Part shown: piece after piece, positions 53,545-62,751 of the stretch | Layout of the letters: each line of letters opens with the position of its first letter | Position numbering within the stretch: the first letter of the stretch is position 1 | Origin: Aurantimonas sp. HBX-1 | GTDB lineage: Bacteria; Pseudomonadota; Alphaproteobacteria; Rhizobiales; Rhizobiaceae | Direction: 5' to 3' | Assembly (NCBI RefSeq): GCF_021391535.1 | Contig: NZ_CP090066.1 | Span: 2,369,501 to 2,433,500, forward strand | DNA length: 64,000 bases | Position numbers and translations under genes: made by a program | The notes under the pieces: generated by a model | What the model saw: only the letters and a program-made list of their open reading frames with translations | Databases searched by the model: none | What the model was told of the DNA's origin: nothing

Positions 53545-54480
53545 ATGAGCTGGAACCCTGCAATCGAACCTGGTTGCCCCGACGAGGTCGGGGTCGACGC
53601 GATCGAGACCCTCATCGTCCCGCGCTCCCGCGACCTCGGCGGATTCGAGGTCCGGCGTGCCTTGCCAGCGCCGAAGCGCCAGATGGTCGGGCCGTTCATC
53701 TTCTTCGACCAGGCCGGACCGGCCGAGCTGCTGACCGGCCAGGGCGTCGACGTCCGACCGCATCCGCATATCGGCCTCGGCACGGTCACCTACCTGTTCA
53801 AGGGCGACTTCCATCACCGCGACAGCACCGGCGCTGACCAGATAATCAACCCCGGCGCCCTGAACTGGATGGTCGCCGGTCGCGGCGTCACCCATTCGGA
53901 GCGCACCTCGGCGACGGCGCGGACCGGTCCGAACAGCCTCTTCGGCATCCAGACCTGGCTGGCCCTGCCGGAGAGCCACGAGGATGTCGCGCCGAGCTTC
54001 GAGCATCACGGCAAGGAGACGCTGCCCGTCATCGAAGACCGCGGCGTCTCGGTTCGGCTCATTCTCGGAAACGCCTTCGGCGAGGTCGCGCCCGCGAAGA
54101 TGCTCTCCGAGACGTTCTACGCCGACGTAAGACTTGAACCGGCAAGCCGGCTGCCGATGCCGGACAACCACGAAGACCGCGGCATCTACATCGTCGAAGG
54201 CTCGATCTCGGTCGCCGGACAGGAATTCGAGGCCGGACAGATGATGGTGTTCCGACCCGGTGACCGCATCACGGTGGCTGCCGGCGACCGGGGCGCCCGG
54301 ATGATGATCCTCGGCGGCGCGACCTTCGACGGACCGCGCTTCATCTGGTGGAACTTCGTCGCCTCGTCGCAGGAGCGCATCGAACTCGCCAAGGCCGAGT
54401 GGCGCGCCGCGAACTGGGGCAAGGGACGCTTCGATCTGCCCGTCGACGACCGGAACGAGCATATCCCCCTTCCGGATTGA
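53545..54480 (+). CDS. Pirin family protein
   Basis: A 311-aa bicupin. The pirin metal site is intact in the N-terminal cupin: His73 and His75 in RPHPHIGLGTVTYL, His117 and Glu119 in VTHSER. The C-terminal cupin carries no obvious metal site, as usual. Bacterial pirins are often quercetinase-like or redox sensors. First gene of a plus-strand run with an EutQ-like cupin and a DUF5996 protein. Confidence 0.93.
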   Translation: MSWNPAIEPGCPDEVGVDAIETLIVPRSRDLGGFEVRRALPAPKRQMVGPFIFFDQAGPAELLTGQGVDVRPHPHIGLGTVTYLFKGDFHHRDSTGADQIINPGALNWMVAGRGVTHSERTSATARTGPNSLFGIQTWLALPESHEDVAPSFEHHGKETLPVIEDRGVSVRLILGNAFGEVAPAKMLSETFYADVRLEPASRLPMPDNHEDRGIYIVEGSISVAGQEFEAGQMMVFRPGDRITVAAGDRGARMMILGGATFDGPRFIWWNFVASSQERIELAKAEWRAANWGKGRFDLPVDDRNEHIPLPD

Positions 54481-54581
54481 AGCTGCAGGGCCCGGCCAGG
54501 GCGCATTTCAGCCGTTGCCCGGCCGGAAGCTCGGGCAGGATTGCCTCACCGGCACCTCATCCGATCCGAAAGGAAAGCACT

Positions 54582-54932
54582 ATGCCCGTTCACAAATTTG
54601 CTTTCGCCGACGCATCCCTGGAACGCTCGCCCGGACAGGACGGCGACATTTTTGCCGGCAATGTCCTCGATCAGCGGCACGGCGGGCCGGTGACGATCGG
54701 GTTCGGGCGCTACGGGCCGAACCAGATCCTGGAGGAGACCATGGCCGTTCACGACACGATGGTGATCCTCTCGGGTAACATCACAGTTTCCGACGCGCAC
54801 GGAGCGGTGACGGCAGGTCCCGGTGAGATCATCGCCATGCAGAAGGGGGACAAGGTGACGATCCGCTCCCACGACGACGAGGTCGTGACCGCCTACGTCA
54901 CCTACCCTCATTGGCAGCAGCCTGATGCCTGA
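54582..54932 (+). CDS. Small EutQ-like cupin protein
   Basis: A 116-aa single cupin (IGFGRYGPNQILEETMAVHD, GDKVTIRSHDDEV) resembling EutQ C-terminal domains. AAAGGAAAG precedes ATG 54582. 101 nt after pirin, 48 nt before the DUF5996 fusion. Function unknown. Confidence 0.82.
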   Translation: MPVHKFAFADASLERSPGQDGDIFAGNVLDQRHGGPVTIGFGRYGPNQILEETMAVHDTMVILSGNITVSDAHGAVTAGPGEIIAMQKGDKVTIRSHDDEVVTAYVTYPHWQQPDA

Positions 54933-54980
54933 TTGCAGGACGGCCGTACCCTCGAGCAGACACAGGATGGAGACCGTGAG

Positions 54981-56231
54981 ATGATGAACAAGTGGCCCGA
55001 CCTCGATTACCTCAGCTGGCGCGAGACGTGTTCAGCGTTGCATCTCTACCTCCAGATCGCCGGCAAATACCGGCTCGCCCACACGCCATGGCTCAACCAT
55101 TCGTGGAACGCGACCTTCTACGTCACGCCGAACGGTCTCGCCTCATCGCCCATTCCCGACGGCCCGGGCATCGAGATCCTGTTCGACCTGCGCGAGCACA
55201 AGGTCGTAGGGACCTGCGGCAACGGCCGCCGGGGAGCATTCGACCTCGGGCCGATGACGGTCGCGACATTCCATACCAGCTTCGTCAGCCTGATCACCGA
55301 ACTCGGCGGCACGCCGACTTTCCACGGCTCGCCGAACGAGGTGCCGCACCCTGTCCCGTTCGCCGAGGATGATCGCGACCGGCCCTACGACCGCGAAGCC
55401 GTGCAGCGCTACCATCAGGCCCTGGTGGCGGCCGACAGGGTGTTCAACAGGTTCCGGACCTCCTTCCTCGGCAAGTCCAGCCCCGTCCACCTGTTCTGGG
55501 GCGCTCTCGACCTCGCCCTGACCCGGTTTTCCGGCCGGCGCGCGCCGCTGCATCCGGCCGGCATTCCTGCCCTCCCCGACGACGTGGCGCAGGAGGCCTA
55601 TGACCGCGAGGTGTCCTCGGCGGGCTTCTGGCCGGGTGGCAACGGCATCGACTATCCGGCCTTCTACGCCTACGCGTATCCGGCGCCGGCCGGCTACCGG
55701 GCGGCGGCGGTCCGGCCCGATGCCGCATTCTGGCACGACGGCCTGTCGGAGTTCATGCTGCCCTACGAGGCGGTGCGGACGGCGGCCGATCCCGACGAGG
55801 CGCTGATGGCGTTCCTCGTCTCGACCTATGAGGCCGCCGCCGACCTGGGCGGCTGGGACCGCGACCTCCTCGAATGCGCGCACGGAGTGCCGCGGCAGGT
55901 CCGCCGGCCCGACGCCGAAACAGTCATGCCTGCGGCATCGACCGGCCACGAGACGGTCGAGCGGGAGGATGGCGCGTCGAAGGGACGCTACCGCCTCGTC
56001 GTCGACGGCGTGGAGGCAGAGATGACCTACAGCCGCGCCGGCGAAGGCCTGATCATCATCGACCACACGGAAGTGCCCGCGGCCCTGCGCGGCCGCAAGG
56101 TCGGCGAGCGACTGGTGCGCCAGGCGATCGAGGACGCCCGCCGCGACGGGATCACGATCATGCCGCTCTGCCCCTTCGCGAAGGCGCAGATCGGCCGCCA
56201 CCCGGAATGGCAGGACGTGGTGCGCCGGTGA
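54981..56231 (+). CDS. DUF5996 protein fused to a GNAT-like acetyltransferase
   Basis: A 416-aa protein. Residues 1-315 match DUF5996 as I know it: WPDLDYLSWRETCSALHLYL, HTPWLNHSWNATFYVTPNGL, SSPVHLFWGALDLALTRFSG. Residues about 332-416 form a compact YjdJ-type GNAT domain (RYRLVVDGVEAEMTYSR, VPAALRGRKVGERLVRQAIE, CPFAKAQIGRHPEWQDVV). The two parts are in one uninterrupted frame. GGAG precedes tandem ATGs at 54981. Function of DUF5996 is unknown; the fusion is worth noting. Confidence 0.85.
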   Translation: MMNKWPDLDYLSWRETCSALHLYLQIAGKYRLAHTPWLNHSWNATFYVTPNGLASSPIPDGPGIEILFDLREHKVVGTCGNGRRGAFDLGPMTVATFHTSFVSLITELGGTPTFHGSPNEVPHPVPFAEDDRDRPYDREAVQRYHQALVAADRVFNRFRTSFLGKSSPVHLFWGALDLALTRFSGRRAPLHPAGIPALPDDVAQEAYDREVSSAGFWPGGNGIDYPAFYAYAYPAPAGYRAAAVRPDAAFWHDGLSEFMLPYEAVRTAADPDEALMAFLVSTYEAAADLGGWDRDLLECAHGVPRQVRRPDAETVMPAASTGHETVEREDGASKGRYRLVVDGVEAEMTYSRAGEGLIIIDHTEVPAALRGRKVGERLVRQAIEDARRDGITIMPLCPFAKAQIGRHPEWQDVVRR

Positions 56232-56381
56232 GGAGGGTGGCGGCGGATCGTGGCGCCGGTCGGCGCCACCTGATCGGCCGGCCCGCGGCTCCCGGGAACG
56301 TCGCCGGACGTAAAATCAGGACAACGATGGGCAGGTGCTCTGAAGGAGCCTGCCATCGATCGGATTTGATGAGGTGAGATC

Positions 56382-57395
56382 GTGACCGACACAATGAAGG
56401 CGGTCGTCCTGGAACGTTTCGGTAGCTACGATGCGTTCGCGCTGCGCGAGGTTCCCGTACCGGCTGTCGGACCGCGACAGGTGCGGGTGCGCGTCCACGC
56501 CACAGCCATCAATCCCCTGGACTATCAGATCCGCCGTGGCGACTATGTCGACTACGTGCCGCTCCCCGCGATCATCGGTCACGACGTTTCCGGCGTCGTG
56601 GAGGAAAAGGGGCCGGACGTGAGCGGGTTCGAGATCGGCGACGAGGTCTACTACACGCCCAAAATCTTCGGCGGCCCCGGCTCTTATGCGGAGCAGCATG
56701 TTGCCGATGTCGATCTGATCGCCCGCAAGCCGCGCAATATCAGCCATCTGGAGGCCGCCAGCCTGACGCTGGTCGGGGGCACGATCTGGGAAGCGCTGGT
56801 GACCCGCGCCCAGCTTGCCGTCCATGAAACGATCCTGATCCACGGTGGCGCCGGCGGTGTGGGCACCGTGGCGATCCAGCTTGCCAAGGCGATGGGCGCG
56901 CGGGTCATCACGACAGCGCGCTCCAGCAACCATGAATTCGTCCGTTCGCTGGGAGCGGACGAGGTCATCGACCACACCGCCGACGACTACGTCTCGTCCG
57001 TGGCGGACCTGACGCAGGGGCATGGGGTGGACGTCGTGTTCGATACGATCGGCGGCGACACCCTGACGAAAAGCCCGCTCGCGCTTGCGGATGCCGGACG
57101 GGTGGTCAGCATCGTCGACATCGCACAGCCGCAAAACCTGATCGAGGCGTGGGGCAAGAATGCCGCCTACCATTTCGTGTTCACCCGGCAGAACCGCGGC
57201 AAGCTCGACGCACTGACCAATCTCGTCGGACGCGGCCTGATCAAGCCGGTGATCGGCGCGGTGCTACCTCTGGCTCGCATCGGCGAAGCGCATGAATTGC
57301 TCGAAGCTGGAAGCTCCCGTGGGCTTCGAGGCAAGGTGGCGATCGACGTTGTGGGCCAGACCGTCGAGCTTCCCACGCAGCCGATCCTTGGATGA
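56382..57395 (+). CDS. Zinc-independent MDR/quinone oxidoreductase
   Basis: A 337-aa NADPH-dependent quinone-oxidoreductase-like MDR: GroES-like domain ([32 protein letters not shown]), Rossmann domain with [20 protein letters not shown], and no zinc-binding cysteines. GTG 56382 is preceded by GAGG. 151 nt after the DUF5996 gene and convergent with the DJ-1/PfpI gene. Confidence 0.92.
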   Translation: MTDTMKAVVLERFGSYDAFALREVPVPAVGPRQVRVRVHATAINPLDYQIRRGDYVDYVPLPAIIGHDVSGVVEEKGPDVSGFEIGDEVYYTPKIFGGPGSYAEQHVADVDLIARKPRNISHLEAASLTLVGGTIWEALVTRAQLAVHETILIHGGAGGVGTVAIQLAKAMGARVITTARSSNHEFVRSLGADEVIDHTADDYVSSVADLTQGHGVDVVFDTIGGDTLTKSPLALADAGRVVSIVDIAQPQNLIEAWGKNAAYHFVFTRQNRGKLDALTNLVGRGLIKPVIGAVLPLARIGEAHELLEAGSSRGLRGKVAIDVVGQTVELPTQPILG

Positions 57396-57537
57396 GATGG
57401 ACCACCCCGCTTTTGCAATGTGGGAAGTTTTCTTACGAACCGGCCATAAGGAGACGTCGGGCTGAGGCCGGTCAGCCGCTCCGATCTTCGGCGTAGCCGC
57501 CGCCTGTCGGCGACGGCTCGCGATGCCGGCCTGCGGT

Positions 57538-58236
57538 TCAGACAGCTCTCGCTTCTGCCCGCCCCAAGGCGGTGATGAGCGCTTCTGCAGCCTCGGCGGA
57601 CGAAGCCGGGTTCTGTCCGGTGATGAGTTGGCCGTCCACCACCGTGTGGACGCCCCAGTCCTTCACCTTGGAGTACACCGCGCCGAGGCTCACGAGTTCG
57701 TCCTCGACCAGGAACGGCACGACCTTCGACAGGCCGACCGCCTCTTCTTCGCTGTTGGTGAAGCCGGTCACGCGGCGGCCCTCGACGAAGGGCGTGCCGT
57801 CGGCATTCCTGACGCGATGAAGAACGCCCGGTGCGTGACAGACCAGCGCGATCGTCTTGCCGGCCGCGACGAAGGATTCGATCAGGCGGATCGAATTCTC
57901 GTCCTCTGCCAGATCCCACATCGGTCCGTGCCCGCCGGGATAGAACACCGTGTCGAAATCGGCCTGGTCGACGCCGTCGAGGCGTACGGTCGCAGCCAGC
58001 TGGGCATTGGCATCCTTATCGGCGGTGAAGCGCCGCGTCAGCTCGGTCTGGAACATCGGCTCGTCGCTCTTCGGATCGAGCGGCGGCTGGCCGCCCTTCG
58101 GCGAGGCAAGCGTGATCTCGGCGCCGGCGTCCTTGAAGACGTAGTAGGGCGCCGCGAGTTCCTCCAGCCAGAAGCCAGTCTTCTTGCCGGTATCACCGAG
58201 CCGGTCGTGGGACGTCAGTACCATGAGAATTTTCAT
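57538..58236 (-). CDS. DJ-1/PfpI family protein (Hsp31/glyoxalase III-like)
   Basis: A 232-aa class I GATase-like protein. Cys133 sits in the nucleophile elbow ALVCHAPGVLH, preceded by the acidic WLEELAAPY (Glu25/26) and YPGGHGPMWDL. This layout is that of Hsp31-type deglycase/methylglyoxal-hydratase proteins. AAGGAG precedes ATG 58236. Divergent from the LysR at 58399, with operator-like dyads between them. Confidence 0.9.
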   Translation of the reverse strand: MKILMVLTSHDRLGDTGKKTGFWLEELAAPYYVFKDAGAEITLASPKGGQPPLDPKSDEPMFQTELTRRFTADKDANAQLAATVRLDGVDQADFDTVFYPGGHGPMWDLAEDENSIRLIESFVAAGKTIALVCHAPGVLHRVRNADGTPFVEGRRVTGFTNSEEEAVGLSKVVPFLVEDELVSLGAVYSKVKDWGVHTVVDGQLITGQNPASSAEAAEALITALGRAEARAV

Positions 58237-58349
58237 CGTCGTCTCCTTTGATGATGCCGCGCCCTGATCGATCGTCGCCGCCCTCGGCAACGGCGATCAG
58301 CCCTGCATCGGCCTTTCGATGTCGGGAAGATGGGGCCAGATGAGACATT

Positions 58350-58367
58350 CAAGAAATTTACTTCTTG
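58350..58367. promoter_or_regulatory. Inverted repeat CAAGAA-N6-TTCTTG
   Basis: Perfect 6-bp arms in the 162-nt divergent region between the DJ-1/PfpI gene and the LysR gene. Could be a second regulator site or part of a promoter. Confidence 0.4.
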
Positions 58368-58373
58368 GATTTT

Positions 58374-58396
58374 AGATATTCATGCGAGCTATATCT
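58374..58396. promoter_or_regulatory. LysR box AGATAT-N11-ATATCT
   Basis: Perfect 6-bp arms around an 11-nt centre contain the T-N11-A core that defines LysR recognition sites. It ends 2 nt before the LysR start codon, so binding would repress the regulator itself. Confidence 0.6.
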
Positions 58397-58398
58397 TG

Positions 58399-59346
58399 AT
58401 GAAGTACGATCTCAACCTGCTCCCCGTCTTCGTGGCCCTGATGCAGGAGCGGAGCGTCACGCGCGCCGCCAACCGCCTCGGCATGACCCAACCGGCGCTC
58501 TCGAACGCTCTGAACCGCCTGCGGGAGACGCTCCGCGATCCGCTGTTCATCCGCGAAAGATACGGGATTACACCGACGCAGCTTGCCGAGGCGATCTCCC
58601 CGGCGATCGAGGCCGCGCTGGCGCAGTTGGATGAGGTGATCGTCCATCAGCAGCAATTCGACCCGGCCAAGGCAGAGCGGTCGTTCCTGATCGCGCCCAA
58701 CAGCTACGTGGAACTCGTCTTGATGCCGGTGCTCGTTGCACGGCTTCGGGCACAGGCTCCCGGCGTCAAGCTTCGCATGACGCCCTTCGGCAACGATATC
58801 GCCGAGACCGGTGTGGTCTCGGGTTCGACGGCGATGGCCTTGGGAAGGATCGTCGATCCGCCCGACAATCTCGTCGTTCAGCACCTGATGGACGACGGGC
58901 TTGCCTGCATCCTGCGCGCCGACCACCCGAACGTCGGTGAGAGCCTGACACGTGACCAGTTCGAAAGCCTGAAGCACGTCAACGTGCTGCCGCCCGGTCG
59001 CATCCGGGCTGGCCTCTTCCAGGCACTGGAGCAGCAAAAGCTGAAGCGGGAGGTCGCCGTTTCCGTCACGCATTTCCTCGCAGTTCCCGAGATGATCGCC
59101 GTCACCGACTACTGCGCGACGCTGCCCATGCTGATCTGCCGAGGCCTCCAACACGATCCACGCTTGAAGGTGCTCGAGCCTCCCGTCGATCTCGGGACCT
59201 TTCCCGTCGAGATGGCCTGGCATGTGCGCTATCGTCACGATCCGGCGCACAGTCGGCTCCGTGCCGTCGTCGTCGACGTGGCGCGATCGCTTCCGAAAGG
59301 ATCCGGGGTTCGACCGTCGTCTCCGCAGCAGGCGACGGGCGGTTAG
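58399..59346 (+). CDS. LysR family regulator (NodD/PnbR-like subgroup)
   Basis: A 315-aa LysR regulator starting MKYDLNLLPVFVALMQERSV, the characteristic beginning of the NodD-like subgroup. HTH with GMTQPALSNALNRLRETL, effector domain from about 95. ATG 58399 rather than the earlier in-frame codon at 58330, which would swallow the operator dyads. Likely controls the divergent DJ-1/PfpI gene and itself. The following 291 nt hold only short frames without starts. Confidence 0.92.
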   Translation: MKYDLNLLPVFVALMQERSVTRAANRLGMTQPALSNALNRLRETLRDPLFIRERYGITPTQLAEAISPAIEAALAQLDEVIVHQQQFDPAKAERSFLIAPNSYVELVLMPVLVARLRAQAPGVKLRMTPFGNDIAETGVVSGSTAMALGRIVDPPDNLVVQHLMDDGLACILRADHPNVGESLTRDQFESLKHVNVLPPGRIRAGLFQALEQQKLKREVAVSVTHFLAVPEMIAVTDYCATLPMLICRGLQHDPRLKVLEPPVDLGTFPVEMAWHVRYRHDPAHSRLRAVVVDVARSLPKGSGVRPSSPQQATGG

Positions 59347-59637
59347 CCTCATCGCCCGGCCGCCGCAGCCTCGGCCCTCGGAAGGTCCGGGCGCCGCTTC
59401 GCCAAGGCGGAACTGGATGCCGTCAGCTGTCTGCCGATCGAGTATCCGGGCTGGTCGCTGAACGAGTCGCGCGACCGCAGCGCGTAGGCAGCAGGCCGGA
59501 CCGGCGGCACGGCGAAGGGGCGGATGGATCATTACGACCAAGGCCGTCCTTTCGCGCGGCCGAGGGCGGCCCTGCGCGGAACGCTGTCGACGGACCGTCG
59601 GACGCGTGACCGTCTCCTCTGACGGCCGGCGACGGGG

Positions 59638-60546
59638 TCAGGGCCGCTCCTCCTTGAACTGCCGTCGCAGCAGCGGCGTCGCGTGGTCGATGAAGGCGCG
59701 CACGGCACTGCCGTCGGCACGCCGCGGCCGAAACACCAGGTGGACGGGGATCTCTTCCGGCTCGTATGGCTCGAGAAGCGCGACCAGGATCCCGTCGGCG
59801 ATCTGGCGCTCGACCTGATAGGACAGGGGCCGCACGATGCCCAGACCGCGCTCCGCGGCGTCGATGGCGGCGCCCGCGCCGTTCAGCGCGAGGCGGCAGT
59901 TGACCCGCACCGAACGGACGCGGCGCCGGGTGCCGGCTTCGCGATAGCGCCAGAGTGCCTGCGTCCCGGCGTCGTTCAGCCCGATGCAGCGATGGTCCGC
60001 CAGATCCGGAGGACGGGCCGGCGAGCCATGTTCTGCCAGATAGGCCGGCGCGGCGCAGGTCAGTCTGCGTACCGCGCCCAGCCGGACCGCCGTCATCGCG
60101 GAGTCCGGCAGATGCGCCAGCCGGACCGCCACGTCGACGCCTTCCCCGACGAGGTCCACCACGCGGTTCAGCAGGAGCAGGCGAACCTGCGCTTCCCGAT
60201 GGGCGGCGAGGAAGCTCTCGACGACCGGCATCACCCGCATCCGGCCGAACAGTTCGGGCCCGGTGATCACCACGCTGCCCCTGACGGCGGCATCCGGCGA
60301 TGGCGCGTGAAGCTCGGCGAGATCGCCCAGCACCCGCCGGTAGGCCGCGAGATGACGAACTCCGGCCTCGCTCAGGGCAAGGCGGCGCGTCGAACGCTCG
60401 ATGAGCTGTTCGCCGGCGGTGGCCTCCAAGCTTGCCACGGCCCTCGTCACCGACGCGGGGGAGCGCCCGAGCTTTCGGGCGGCGGCGGCCAGCGAGCCGC
60501 CATCCGTCACCGCGACGAAGATCGACATGGCTTCGAAGCGGTCCAT
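59638..60546 (-). CDS. LysR family regulator
   Basis: A 302-aa LysR regulator: MDRFEAMSIFVAVTDGGSLA, HTH with GRSPASVTRAVASLEATAG, effector domain from about 88. ATG 60546 preceded by GGA; upstream extension overlaps the promoter region. Divergent from an Asp-nucleophile hydrolase, with a perfect 9-bp dyad between them. Confidence 0.92.
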   Translation of the reverse strand: MDRFEAMSIFVAVTDGGSLAAAARKLGRSPASVTRAVASLEATAGEQLIERSTRRLALSEAGVRHLAAYRRVLGDLAELHAPSPDAAVRGSVVITGPELFGRMRVMPVVESFLAAHREAQVRLLLLNRVVDLVGEGVDVAVRLAHLPDSAMTAVRLGAVRRLTCAAPAYLAEHGSPARPPDLADHRCIGLNDAGTQALWRYREAGTRRRVRSVRVNCRLALNGAGAAIDAAERGLGIVRPLSYQVERQIADGILVALLEPYEPEEIPVHLVFRPRRADGSAVRAFIDHATPLLRRQFKEERP

Positions 60547-60557
60547 CGACGTTTCCA

Positions 60558-60582
60558 ATCCTGCAATCAGCCCTTGCAGGAT
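60558..60582. promoter_or_regulatory. Perfect inverted repeat ATCCTGCAA-N7-TTGCAGGAT
   Basis: Nine-base arms match perfectly around a 7-nt centre, 11 nt from the LysR start and 62 nt from the hydrolase start. Almost certainly the operator of the divergent LysR. Confidence 0.68.
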
Positions 60583-60644
60583 AAGCGTATTATTCCGCAA
60601 AGCGAAACGCATTAGCTCTCCTTCAACCATGGAAGGATTGCGCG

Positions 60645-61523
60645 ATGACCATACGCTACGGGTTCAAGCCGGTCGGCGACGTCGAGGTATTCTACCGCGA
60701 GGCGGGGCCGCGCGATGCGCCGGTGATCCTCCTGCTGCACGGCTTCCCGACCGCCAGCCACATGTTCCGCGACCTCATCCCGCTTCTCGCCGATCGCTTC
60801 CGGCTCGTCGCGCCGGACCTGCCCGGCTTCGGGCAGACCAAGGCGCCGCCGCGCGGCACCTTCGACTATACGTTCGACCGGTTGGCCGACGTCATCGACG
60901 GCTTCACCGAGGCGATGTCGCTCGATCGCTACGCGCTCTACATCTTCGACTACGGCGCGCCGGTTGGCCTGCGCCTGGCGCTGCGTCATCCCGAGCGGGT
61001 GGCGGCGATCGTCTCCCAGAACGGCAACGCTTATGTCGAGGGATTCAGCGACGAATGGGGGCCGTGGGAGGCCTATTGGCGCGAGCCGAGCCCCGCCAAC
61101 CGCGAAGCCTGCCGGCCTTCGCTCGCACCGGACACGATCCGGCACTGGCAGTACGAGACAGGTGCCGACCCCGCGCTCCTGTCGCCCGACGGCTACGAAC
61201 TCGACATCGCCTACATGGCGCGGCCGGGTGCCGAGGAGATCCAGCTCGACCTGATCCTCGACTATCGCAGCAACGTCGCGCTCTACCCGGCCTTCCAGGC
61301 CTATTTCCGCGAGCATCGTCCCCCGCTTCTGGCCGCATGGGGACGGCACGACCCGGCGTTCCTGCCCGCCGGCGCCCTCGCCTACCAGCGCGACCTGCCG
61401 GACGCGGAGATCCACCTGCTCGACGCCGGGCATTTCGCGCTCGAAACGCATGCCGAGGCGATCGCGGCGCTGATCGGGCCGTTCCTCGCGCGGGTGTCCG
61501 GCTTCCCCGACGGGTCGGCCTGA
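60645..61523 (+). CDS. Alpha/beta hydrolase with Asp nucleophile (epoxide hydrolase-like)
   Basis: A 292-aa hydrolase: LLHGFPTASHMF oxyanion motif, nucleophile position occupied by Asp102 in YIFDYGAPVG, and His in LDAGHFALETH. Group of epoxide hydrolases and dehalogenases. GAAGGA precedes ATG 60645. Divergent from the LysR that probably controls it. The gap to the next gene (163 nt) shows nothing recognisable. Confidence 0.9.
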   Translation: MTIRYGFKPVGDVEVFYREAGPRDAPVILLLHGFPTASHMFRDLIPLLADRFRLVAPDLPGFGQTKAPPRGTFDYTFDRLADVIDGFTEAMSLDRYALYIFDYGAPVGLRLALRHPERVAAIVSQNGNAYVEGFSDEWGPWEAYWREPSPANREACRPSLAPDTIRHWQYETGADPALLSPDGYELDIAYMARPGAEEIQLDLILDYRSNVALYPAFQAYFREHRPPLLAAWGRHDPAFLPAGALAYQRDLPDAEIHLLDAGHFALETHAEAIAALIGPFLARVSGFPDGSA

Positions 61524-61686
61524 GAGTCGCGCCGAGGGGATCGGACCGCCCGCGAGCTCCGGCTTACTTTGCGGGCCGCGTCGAATCATATTTCATCCGC
61601 GGGAACGCCGGCCGCCGGAATGAGCACGCGGCGGCCGGCCGCTCCGACGTCGAACGCATGAAGCGGCTCGCCGCGATCGGAGCACC

Positions 61687-62733
61687 GTGAAGCCGACACG
61701 GAGGCAGGATGGAAAGGCAGGACCCGTGCGTGTCGTGAAGGTTGCCATCGCGGGCCTCGGCGGCGTCGGTCGCGCCACGGCGATGCTGCTTCTGTCGCGC
61801 CGCGAGCGCTATCGGAGCCTTTATGGATCCGATGTCCGCCTGGTCGCCGTCTGCGGCTCGCGGTCAGGACTGAGCGACCCGAAAGGACTCGAGCCGGACC
61901 GCCTGGACGCGCTGCAAGTGGGCCTGTCCGGCCCTGACTTCGTGGCGGACAGCGGCGCCGACATCCTGATCGAGGCAGGCCCCAGCGACTTCCGCACGGG
62001 AGGTCCGGCCCTTGCCTATATCCGCGCCGCCCTGTCCGACGGCCGGGACGCGATCATCATCTCGAAGGGTGCGCTGGTCCATAGCGGACCGGAACTGCGC
62101 GCCCTTGCCGAAGCCTCCGGCGCGCGCCTGAAGATCAGCGGCGCCACGGCCGGGGCGCTGCCGACGATCGACCTCATCGAGCACAGCCTGGCCGGCTGCA
62201 CTGTGCTGCGGCTGGAAGGCATCCTGAACGCCACGACCAACTATCTGCTCGACGCCATGACGGCGCGCGGAATCGGGTTTGACGAGGCGTTGCGGGAAGC
62301 GCAGGCGGGAGGATTCGCCGAAAGCGATCCGCGCAACGACACGGAAGGATGGGATACCGCCAGCAAGCTCCTGATCCTCGCCAATTTCGGGCTCGGCCTC
62401 GATCTGGCGATGGACGACCTCGTGGTCGAGGGAATCCAGTCGGTGAAGGGAGAGCAGATTGCGGTGTGGCAGGCGGAGGGCCTCGTGCCCAAGCTTGTCG
62501 GCAGTCTCGTCCGCGACAATGGCGGGGTTCGGGCCGGCGTCGGCATCAGGACCTTTCCGCTTGCGGATCCGTTCGCGCAGGTGCGGGGGAAGAACAAGGC
62601 GATCCGCATCACCACCGACGCGATGGGCGAGACGATCGCCATCGGCTCCGGGACCGAACCCCTCGCCACCAGCGCGGCGGCACTGAAGGATCTCGAGCAC
62701 ATCCTGGCGGCACGATCCGCCTACCGGCCCTGA
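61687..62733 (+). CDS. Homoserine-dehydrogenase-like oxidoreductase without ACT domain
   Basis: A 348-aa protein with N-terminal Rossmann fold (VKVAIAGLGGVGRATAMLLL) and the homoserine dehydrogenase catalytic region: GILNATTNYLLDAM, then EAQAGGFAESDPRNDTEGWD. It lacks the C-terminal ACT domain of the larger enzymes. The start could be GTG 61687 or the internal GTG 61726. Followed after 18 nt by a glutamine amidotransferase. May be a secondary homoserine or related hydroxy-acid dehydrogenase. Confidence 0.85.
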   Translation: MKPTRRQDGKAGPVRVVKVAIAGLGGVGRATAMLLLSRRERYRSLYGSDVRLVAVCGSRSGLSDPKGLEPDRLDALQVGLSGPDFVADSGADILIEAGPSDFRTGGPALAYIRAALSDGRDAIIISKGALVHSGPELRALAEASGARLKISGATAGALPTIDLIEHSLAGCTVLRLEGILNATTNYLLDAMTARGIGFDEALREAQAGGFAESDPRNDTEGWDTASKLLILANFGLGLDLAMDDLVVEGIQSVKGEQIAVWQAEGLVPKLVGSLVRDNGGVRAGVGIRTFPLADPFAQVRGKNKAIRITTDAMGETIAIGSGTEPLATSAAALKDLEHILAARSAYRP

Positions 62734-62751
62734 CGCTTTCGGAGACAGTTC

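Noticed and set aside
59347..59519. Start-less 46-codon frame after the LysR at 58399
   Set aside because: No start codon, no ribosome binding site and no recognisable family; could be chance.
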